Shown here one piece after another: positions 1 to 4,365 of a stretch of DNA of 5,651 nucleotides; the first letter of the stretch is position 1, and each line of letters begins with the position of its first letter. Source of the stretch: CAZVAR01 sp964625225. Its GTDB lineage: Bacteria; Pseudomonadota; Alphaproteobacteria; JAJUGE01. The DNA lies in contig CAZVAR010000184.1 of NCBI GenBank assembly GCA_964625225.1, forward strand, positions 1 to 5,651, read 5' to 3'. Both the position numbers and the translations under genes were made by a program. The notes under the pieces are model-generated. The model did no database searches and was not told the origin of the DNA. It saw only the letters and a list, made by a program, of their open reading frames with translations.

Positions 1-128
1 TCTCCGTCTTCGCCGCCGCCAACGCCGACACGCTGGAGAGCATCGACGTGAACCCCTTCATCGTCCGCCCGAAGGGGCAGGGTGCCGTCGCCGTCGACGC
101 CCTGATCGTGCCGCGGGCGGCGCAGTAG
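1..128 (+). CDS. C-terminal end of a probable acetyl/acyl-CoA ligase (ADP-forming type, ATP-grasp), partial
   Basis: Only the last 41 codons are inside the window, read from position 3 and ending at TAG 126-128; the start lies to the left. The visible tail includes the stretch SIDVNPFIV, a charged turn (RPKGQG) and then AVAVDALIV. This pattern (acidic-x-NP, hydrophobic strand, G-x-G, then V-A-x-D-A) is typical of the end of the ATP-grasp subdomain in ADP-forming acetate/acyl-CoA ligases and in succinyl-CoA ligase beta-like modules. Those enzymes interconvert acyl-CoA plus ADP and phosphate with free acid, CoA and ATP in the cytoplasm, via a phosphohistidine. No catalytic residue is within the window, so the call rests on the tail motif only. 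A succinyl- or malate-CoA ligase relative is an alternative. The gene converges on the transporter gene to its right and is not part of that operon. Confidence 0.6.
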   Translation, partial: SVFAAANADTLESIDVNPFIVRPKGQGAVAVDALIVPRAAQ

Positions 129-182
129 CCGGGAGCATGGCAGCCATCGCGCGAGACCCCCGGCGCCTGCGCGCATCCCGGA

Positions 183-207
183 CGGCGGAAGAATATCCGC
201 GCCGCCG
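183..207. terminator. Possible hairpin downstream of the acyl-CoA ligase stop
   Basis: Arms CGGCGG (183-188) and CCGCCG (202-207) pair perfectly around a 13-nt loop. An alternative nested stem pairs GCGGA (185-189) with TCCGC (196-200) around the loop AGAATA. It starts 54 nt after the TAG stop. There is no following U tract, so factor-independent termination is unlikely. It may act only as a 3'-end stabiliser or be chance in GC-rich DNA. Confidence 0.2.
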
Positions 208-263
208 GTGCGGCTCGGCTGCCTCCCTGGCGGGGCAGGACAAGGGCCGTGCCGCAGGCGTTC

Positions 264-296
264 CCGGGCGGTTCCGAAAAGGAGGAAGTCGCCCGG
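264..296 (-). other. Inverted repeat with a CCTCC-type loop on the minus strand
   Basis: Seven-base arms CCGGGCG (264-270) and CGCCCGG (290-296) flank a 19-nt spacer. On the + strand the spacer contains AAAAGGAGGAA (277-287), a perfect Shine-Dalgarno-like string with no start codon at usable distance. On the - strand, which is downstream of the transporter stop at 407, the loop reads TTCCTCCTTTT, i.e. an anti-Shine-Dalgarno-like loop. Whether the element is transcribed or functional cannot be seen from the sequence. Confidence 0.25.
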
Positions 297-406
297 CATC
301 CTGAACCGTGCGACGCAGGTCCCGATCGGTCGGTCGGTGACGCTGGGAGCGTCGGGCGCGACGGACTCCGGATAGGATCGGCTTCCGCCCGGGGCGGCCC
401 GGAGGC

Positions 407-1609
407 TCACGGGCCGGCCGGCGTCTCCGGCCTCGCGACCCGCCCCACGACATAGCGCTGCGCCGCCAGCGCACTCAGCGCGCAGGCGGTGATGGTCGCT
501 GCCATCGGCACCGCGGTGCCGTCGTGGAAGGCCCCGACCACCGTCCCGGCCAGGGCGCCGACGGTGAACTGGATGGTCCCGAGCAGCGCCGAGGCGGTGC
601 CCGCCCGGTCCGCCTGGGCGGCGAGCGCGCTCGCCATCGCGTTGGGCGGGATGAAGCCCAGGCTGGCGATGCAGAGGAACAGCGGCACCAGAAGCACCGG
701 CAGCCCGCCGCCCGCCAGCGCCGTCCCCAGCAGGACGAGCGCGAAGGCGGCATTGGCGTGATTGGCCGCGCGCAGTACCCGGTCGGCCCGCCGGCGGCGC
801 AGCAGCCGGGCATTGACCTGCGCGCCGCCGATCAGTCCGACCGCGTTGATGCCGAACAGCCAGCCGAACCGCTCCGGCGGCACGCCATAGGTTTCGATGA
901 ACAGCGCCGGCGCGCCGGTGATGTAGGCGAACAGCCCCGCCTGCGCGACGCCGCCGGCCAGGGCAAAGCCGAGAAACCGCCGGTCGGCCAGCAGCCGGGC
1001 GTAGGCGACGATCGCCGCGCCCACGCTGCGCGGCCGCAGCGTCGTCTCCGGCCGCGTCTCCGGCAGGCGGAGCGCGGCGGCGGCGAGGCAGGTCGCGCCG
1101 AACAGCGCCAGCGCCCAGAAGATGCCGCGCCACCCTGCCCACAGCAGCAGATAGCCGCCGAGGAACGGCGCCAGGATCGGCGCCACGCCCATGATCAGCA
1201 CCAGCAGCGAGAACACCCGCGCCGCCTGCTGCGGCGCATAGAGGTCGCGCACCACCGCCCGCGCCACCACCATGCCGGCGCAGCCGCCCAGCGCCTGCAC
1301 GAAGCGGAGCGCGGCGAGGCTGCCGATGCCGTCCGCGAAGGCGCAGCCGATCGTAGCCAGCAGGTAGAGCGACAGCCCGAACAGGAGCGGCGGCCGCCGG
1401 CCCCAGCGGTCGGCCGCCGGCCCGTACGCGGCCTGCCCGATCGCGAGCCCGGCGAAGAAGGCGGCCAGCGTCGTCTGGGCGCTGCCCGCGGCCGCGCCGA
1501 ACTCCTGCTCGATGGTCGGCAGGCTCGGCAGATACATGTCGATCGACATCGGCGCGAAGGCGGTCAGCGCCCCGAGCAGGAGCGTGCGGCCGGCCGGTAT
1601 CGCGGTCAC
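407..1609 (-). CDS. Bcr/CflA-family drug:proton MFS efflux transporter
   Basis: A 400-residue inner-membrane protein of the major facilitator superfamily, DHA1 type, expected to export drugs or small toxic molecules in exchange for protons. Around twelve hydrophobic segments are visible. Signature stretches are SIDMYLPSLP in the first membrane segment (about residues 22-31), motif A GPAADRWGRRP (63-73), the charged RFVQALGG...ARAVVRD segment (102-122), the proline/glycine-rich GVAPILAPFLGG (141-152) and PPNAMASAL (321-329). These match the Bcr/CflA subfamily, whose usual length is about 400. I choose the GTG start at 1609: it gives the family length, keeps the first membrane segment whole, and overlaps the regulator's TGA in a GTGA junction. 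That overlap implies translational coupling. Upstream reading in this frame (to 1888) is only the regulator gene out of frame. The actual substrate cannot be read from the sequence. Confidence 0.93.
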   Translation of the reverse strand: MTAIPAGRTLLLGALTAFAPMSIDMYLPSLPTIEQEFGAAAGSAQTTLAAFFAGLAIGQAAYGPAADRWGRRPPLLFGLSLYLLATIGCAFADGIGSLAALRFVQALGGCAGMVVARAVVRDLYAPQQAARVFSLLVLIMGVAPILAPFLGGYLLLWAGWRGIFWALALFGATCLAAAALRLPETRPETTLRPRSVGAAIVAYARLLADRRFLGFALAGGVAQAGLFAYITGAPALFIETYGVPPERFGWLFGINAVGLIGGAQVNARLLRRRRADRVLRAANHANAAFALVLLGTALAGGGLPVLLVPLFLCIASLGFIPPNAMASALAAQADRAGTASALLGTIQFTVGALAGTVVGAFHDGTAVPMAATITACALSALAAQRYVVGRVARPETPAGP

Positions 1610-2553
1610 GCCCCCGGTCCCGCCGTGTCGAACGGCAGGCTGGGCTGGGAGTCGCCGGGCGGCCAGACCTCGTCGACGTTCTCGACCACCACCTGATACT
1701 CCTCCGGCGGGTGCTGCGTCGCGTCGCGGCGCAGATTGTATTGCCGCTGGAAGTAGAACAGCAGCGCCCGGCGCACCGAGACCGTCAGGCGCCCGTTCTC
1801 CATCTGGTAGTCGGTTGCGACGGCCCGCCGCTGCGCCTCGCTGAGGCGCGGGTGCGGAACCAGGACGACCCGGACCTCCTCCTCCCACGCCGCGTCCCGC
1901 ACCGGCCGCGGCGCGGCGGGGCGCTCGCCGGCAAGGTCGGTGATCCGGGCGAGCAGGAAGTCGCGATAGTCCTCATGCTCGTGGCACCAGGCCCGCACGT
2001 GCCACCGGCTGCGGTCGAATCCCAGCGCGTGCGGCCCGATCCAGCGCCGGCGCGGCTCCGTCCGGCTCATCGACTGGTAGGACACCTGCAGATCGAGGCC
2101 GTTGCGGACCGCGCGCAGCACCGCGCGCAGCACGTCGGGCGCGATCCGCCGGGTCGCCTGCGGCACGGCGGCGAAGTGGCCGGCCGACAGGGCTTCGTCG
2201 GAGGCCCACGACTCCTCCGGTGCGATGATGCCCTGGGCCACACCGGAAAGCTGGTTCAGATAGGCTTCCGGCCGCTGCTCGAACAGCGGCGCGAAGGCAT
2301 CGGCGGCCAGATAGGCCTTCTCGCGCTTGTCGTAGCGCATATTGGCCGGCGCGAGCTGCTGGTAGAGCGCGAGATCGCCCGAGGCCTGCGGCACCGAGAT
2401 GCCGAACCGCTCGATCAGGTCGGACCGGTTGATGCGGCCCTCCCAGGTCAGGCGGAAATCGATGAACTCCAGCCGTTTGCGCTGGCCCCAGCGGACATTG
2501 TCGGACTCGGGACCGCGCACGCGGTCCGGGGCAGCGGGCGCATCGTTCGGCAT
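1606..2553 (-). CDS. Helix-turn-helix WYL-domain transcriptional regulator (BrxR/CapW-like)
   Basis: A 315-residue cytoplasmic DNA-binding protein with three parts. An N-terminal winged helix occupies about residues 23-85 (RLEFIDFRLTWEGRINRSDL, then FGISVPQASGDLALYQQLAP). A WYL domain spans about 145-205, and a C-terminal WCX-like region about 225-290. In the WYL core the name-giving triad reads W184-H185-V186 in RWHVRAWC, a variant I associate with the BrxR/CapW type. Likely pocket residues are Y159, S161, S163, H175, R183, R187 and R203. Known relatives are dimeric regulators of BREX and CBASS defence loci, while other WYL proteins (PafBC, DriD) respond to DNA damage. ATG at 2553 has GGAG six bases upstream. 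The gene is first in a two-gene operon with the efflux pump and divergent from the sbcDC operon, so it probably regulates the pump and itself. The ligand is unknown, and assignment to the BrxR/CapW branch is from motif memory rather than alignment. Confidence 0.88.
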   Translation of the reverse strand: MPNDAPAAPDRVRGPESDNVRWGQRKRLEFIDFRLTWEGRINRSDLIERFGISVPQASGDLALYQQLAPANMRYDKREKAYLAADAFAPLFEQRPEAYLNQLSGVAQGIIAPEESWASDEALSAGHFAAVPQATRRIAPDVLRAVLRAVRNGLDLQVSYQSMSRTEPRRRWIGPHALGFDRSRWHVRAWCHEHEDYRDFLLARITDLAGERPAAPRPVRDAAWEEEVRVVLVPHPRLSEAQRRAVATDYQMENGRLTVSVRRALLFYFQRQYNLRRDATQHPPEEYQVVVENVDEVWPPGDSQPSLPFDTAGPGA

Positions 2554-2567
2554 CGGCGGCTCCGCCG
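2554..2567 (-). promoter_or_regulatory. Inverted repeat enclosing the ribosome binding site of the WYL gene
   Basis: CGGCGG (2554-2559) and CCGCCG (2562-2567) form a near-perfect palindrome immediately before the ATG at 2553. The GGAG that serves as Shine-Dalgarno sits at its centre. In the mRNA a shortened stem could hide the ribosome site and limit translation of the regulator. A two-base centre cannot form a full loop, so only the outer pairs could form. Confidence 0.3.
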
Positions 2568-2593
2568 GTGGGTAAAGAAACTTGACCGGCAGC

Positions 2594-2608
2594 GTTCTAA
2601 CCCCGGTC
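2594..2608. promoter_or_regulatory. Weak LexA-box-like sequence (GTTC-N7-GGTC)
   Basis: GTTC at 2594-2597, seven bases, then GGTC at 2605-2608. The alphaproteobacterial SOS box is GTTC-N7-GTTC, so this is one mismatch away. It lies 40 bases upstream of the WYL regulator start, where an operator would be expected. One mismatch in an eight-base pattern is easily met by chance. Confidence 0.2.
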
Positions 2609-2777
2609 CAGGGTCACGGCAAGAGCCGAGCGGACCGGGTGCCGGCGTCCGCGGACGGGGCGACGCCGCGACCGTGTCGCCTCCACCGCGCCGGCCAGGA
2701 TCGCGCCGCCGGCGCTGCCGGCGACGAACGACCGCGCATCGGAGTCGCCCGGCGATGCCGGCCCGATCCCGCTCCCG

Positions 2778-2808
2778 TTGCAACCGCGGCGGGACATAAG
2801 AATATAAA
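2778..2808 (+). promoter_or_regulatory. Possible sigma-70-like promoter for the DUF4258-sbcDC operon
   Basis: TTGCAA (2778-2783) resembles a -35 box and TATAAA (2803-2808) a -10 box. The 19-bp spacer is longer than ideal. Transcription would start near 2815, at the first of the two good tandem repeats, leaving a leader of about 55-60 nt before the ATG at 2873. A second TATAAA at 2835-2840 has no good -35 partner. Confidence 0.3.
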
Positions 2809-2848
2809 CTCGATGGATATTCAAACTATACGGATATAAAAACTATCC
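2800..2848. repeat. AT-rich tandem 17-bp repeats, probable operator
   Basis: Two directly adjacent 17-base units lie at 2815-2831 and 2832-2848 and agree at 14 of 17 positions, sharing GGATAT-N2-AAACTAT-N-C. A degenerate third unit precedes them at 2800-2814 (GAATATAAACT, two bases shorter). The second unit is itself an imperfect palindrome, GGATA-N7-TATCC, and the first is close to it (GGATA-N7-TATAC), as expected for a dimeric DNA-binding protein. The block sits 24 bases before the next gene's start codon and overlaps the likely promoter. The obvious candidate binder is the WYL regulator encoded divergently, but this is inferred from position only. Confidence 0.6.
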
Positions 2849-2862
2849 TCGTCTGGAGTCAG

Positions 2863-2867
2863 GGAGG
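2863..2867 (+). promoter_or_regulatory. Strong ribosome binding site of the DUF4258-like gene
   Basis: GGAGG within AGGGAGGAAACG, five bases before ATG 2873. It is the best Shine-Dalgarno in the window and supports both the reality and the start of the small gene. Confidence 0.75.
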
Positions 2868-2872
2868 AAACG

Positions 2873-3184
2873 ATGATATCGCTCCACGAGGACGGCGCGC
2901 CGGCGATTAGCCACCACGCCGCAGCGCGCATCCGTCAGCGCGGCATCCGCACCGGCGCCCTGGATCTGGTTCTGCGGCTCGGCGACCGCGACCGTCCGGT
3001 CGGCGGCGGCTGCACGGCGGTGTCGATCAGCCGGCGGCGGCTGGGCGCCTTGCGGGCCGGCGGCTGGTCGCCGCACCTGCTCGACCAGGCCAAGCGGCTG
3101 ACGGTCGTGGAGGCCGACGACGGGGCGGTGGTGACGGTCCTGCATCGCCGCGGCCGCGCCGGGCGGCGCTACTGGCGCGCCTGA
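2873..3184 (+). CDS. Small basic DUF4258-like protein of unknown function
   Basis: A 103-residue, arginine-rich protein without signal peptide or membrane segment. The N-terminal part reads ISHHAAARIRQRGI (residues 12-25), the C-terminal part ends in a strand DDGAVVTVLHRR (82-93). This arrangement, S-x-HA-x3-R-x-x-QRGI, a leucine-rich helix with a glycine turn, then a final VVTV-x-HR strand, resembles DUF4258-type small proteins, which are common in proteobacteria and of unknown role. The start is fixed by a strong GGAGG site. The gene is followed after 41 bases by sbcD in the same direction with no visible terminator, so it is probably the first gene of the sbcDC operon. Candidate roles are an accessory nucleic-acid-binding protein or a toxin-like protein; neither is demonstrated here. 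The family call is from motif resemblance and is moderately sure; the gene being real is more certain. Confidence 0.72.
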   Translation: MISLHEDGAPAISHHAAARIRQRGIRTGALDLVLRLGDRDRPVGGGCTAVSISRRRLGALRAGGWSPHLLDQAKRLTVVEADDGAVVTVLHRRGRAGRRYWRA

Positions 3185-3225
3185 CGGGTCCGGGGCAGGA
3201 CGGCGGCAACGCGGGGGGTGGGAGC

Positions 3226-4365
3226 ATGCGGTTTCTGCATACGGCCGACTGGCATCTCGGGCGGATCCTGCACGGGGCGCGGCTGATCGAAGACCAGGCG
3301 CACATTCTCGACCAGATCGTCGCCGTCGCGCGCGACGCGCGGCCGGACGCCGTGCTGATCGCCGGCGACGTCTACGACCGGGCGGTGCCGCCGCCGGAGG
3401 CGGTCGAGCTGCTGGACGAGACGCTCTGCCGCCTCGTCATCGATCTCGACCTGCCGGTGATTGTCATCGCCGGCAATCACGACAGCCCGCAGCGCACCGG
3501 CTTCGGGGCGCGCATCCTCGGCCGGCAGCGGCTGCACGTCGCCGGCGCGTTCGGCCCGCCGCAGCCGGTGGTGCTGGAGGACCGGCACGGCCGCGTGACG
3601 GTCTGGCCGCTGCCCTATGCCGACCCGCCGATGGTGCGCGCGGCGTTCGAGGACGAGGGGATCGCGACGCACGACCAGGCGATGACCGCCGCGGTCGGCC
3701 GCATGAGCGATCGCGGCGGGCGTGCCGTGCTGGTGGCGCACGCCTTCGTCGACGGCGGCGCCGAGTGCGAGTCGGAGCGGCCGCTGTCGGTCGGCGGCTC
3801 CGGCGCGGTATCGGGGACGCAGTTCGCCGGCTTCTCCTATGTCGCGCTCGGGCATCTGCACCGGCCGCAGACGGCGGGCGGCGCCGCCGTGCGCTATGCC
3901 GGCTCGCCGCTGAAATACTCCTTCAGCGAGGTCGATCACGCGAAGTCGCTGGCCCTGGTCGAGATCGATGCGGCCGGCACGGCCACGGTCGAGACGGTGC
4001 CGCTCTCGCCGCGCCGCGACCTGCGCATCCTGGAAGGCACCCTGGCGGAGCTGACCGGCGGCGGCCTGCGCGGCCCCCGCGACGACTATCTCCTGGTCCG
4101 GCTCGCCGACGACGGTCCGGTCTACGATGCGATGGCCCGGCTGCGGCAGACCTATCCCAACGTGCTGCACATCGAGCGGCTGCGGCTGTCCGCCGCCGCG
4201 GCCGGCGGCGGCGAGGGCGCGGCGCGGCACCGCCGGCTCGGGCCGGTCGATCACTTCGCTGCCTTCTTCCGCTACGTCGAGGGCGAGGATCTCAGCGAGG
4301 CGCAGCGCGCGGTCCTGACCGCCACGGTGGACGAGCTGCTGCGGGCCGAGCGGGAGGCCGCCTGA
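3226..4365 (+). CDS. sbcD: SbcD, nuclease subunit of the SbcCD DNA-repair complex
   Basis: A 379-residue cytoplasmic Mre11-type metallophosphoesterase. With SbcC it forms an ATP-dependent double-strand exonuclease and single-strand endonuclease that cuts hairpins, palindromes and blocked DNA ends. All metal-binding motifs are visible in order: D8 and H10 in TADWHLG, D48 in AGDVYD, N84-H85-D86 in AGNHDS, H172 in VAHAFV, and H210 and H212 in ALGHLH. The family stretch YAGSPLKYSFSE lies at 224-235. The C-terminal cap domain (about 265-379) is complete and the length is close to the usual 380-410. ATG 3226 directly begins the conserved MRFLHTADWHLGR; a G-rich stretch GGGGGGTGGGAG precedes it. Its TGA shares one base with the sbcC ATG (TGATG), implying coupled translation and matched subunit amounts. 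No key residue is missing. Confidence 0.97.
   Translation: MRFLHTADWHLGRILHGARLIEDQAHILDQIVAVARDARPDAVLIAGDVYDRAVPPPEAVELLDETLCRLVIDLDLPVIVIAGNHDSPQRTGFGARILGRQRLHVAGAFGPPQPVVLEDRHGRVTVWPLPYADPPMVRAAFEDEGIATHDQAMTAAVGRMSDRGGRAVLVAHAFVDGGAECESERPLSVGGSGAVSGTQFAGFSYVALGHLHRPQTAGGAAVRYAGSPLKYSFSEVDHAKSLALVEIDAAGTATVETVPLSPRRDLRILEGTLAELTGGGLRGPRDDYLLVRLADDGPVYDAMARLRQTYPNVLHIERLRLSAAAAGGGEGAARHRRLGPVDHFAAFFRYVEGEDLSEAQRAVLTATVDELLRAEREAA

Larger units (their letters stand above)
129..406. other. Convergent intergenic region with small inverted repeats, no credible gene
   Basis: These 278 bases separate two convergent genes, so any function is most likely transcript termination or 3' UTR structure. 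Three inverted repeats are visible: CGGCGG/CCGCCG at 183-188 and 202-207, CCGGGCG/CGCCCGG at 264-270 and 290-296, and GACGCT/AGCGTC at 339-344 and 348-353. None is followed by a T-run on either strand, so none is a canonical intrinsic terminator. A threefold CGGT tandem lies at 327-338. A short open frame at 249-455 has no recognisable domain and no ribosome site at its start, so I do not call it. I see no RNA gene or mobile-element remnant. Confidence 0.5.
2554..2872. promoter_or_regulatory. Divergent intergenic regulatory region
   Basis: These 319 bases lie between the WYL regulator (leftward) and the DUF4258-like gene (rightward) and must hold promoters for both operons. The left and central part (2620-2790) is GC-rich, with one tight inverted repeat CGCCGGC-GCT-GCCGGCG at 2707-2723. 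The right part (about 2796-2848) falls to about 26% GC (14 of 53 bases) and contains tandem repeats. Open frames crossing the region have no domain or convincing ribosome site. Confidence 0.7.

Noticed and set aside
249..455. Possible small + strand gene in the convergent gap, with AAAAGGAGGAA inside
   Set aside because: The ribosome-site-like string at 277-287 has no start codon at usable distance; the GTG-started frame has no site of its own and runs into the transporter antisense.
524..1696. Long + strand open frame antisense to the transporter, 390 codons
   Set aside because: It is rich in Gln, Arg, Pro and Gly without any domain, as expected opposite a high-GC gene. The minus-strand frame has clear MFS motifs.
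2707..2723. CGCCGGC-GCT-GCCGGCG hairpin as a terminator
   Set aside because: No T-run on either strand and it lies between divergent genes, where a terminator is not expected; easily formed by chance in GC-rich DNA.
1711..2799. Long + strand open frame antisense to the WYL gene, 362 codons
   Set aside because: No recognisable motif and low-complexity Arg/Pro/Gln composition; the opposite strand encodes a clear winged-helix/WYL protein.
2597..2824. Minus-strand open frame of 75 codons in the divergent region (TTG start)
   Set aside because: Rare TTG start lying inside the AT-rich repeat, no Shine-Dalgarno, no domain, Arg-rich tail typical of chance frames.
2800..2848. CRISPR array or plasmid-type iterons
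   Set aside because: Only two good units, directly adjacent with no spacers, and no cas or replication-initiator gene nearby; a promoter operator fits better.
3169..4254. Minus-strand open frame of 361 codons opposite sbcD
   Set aside because: Shadow of sbcD, whose catalytic motifs are all intact on the + strand.
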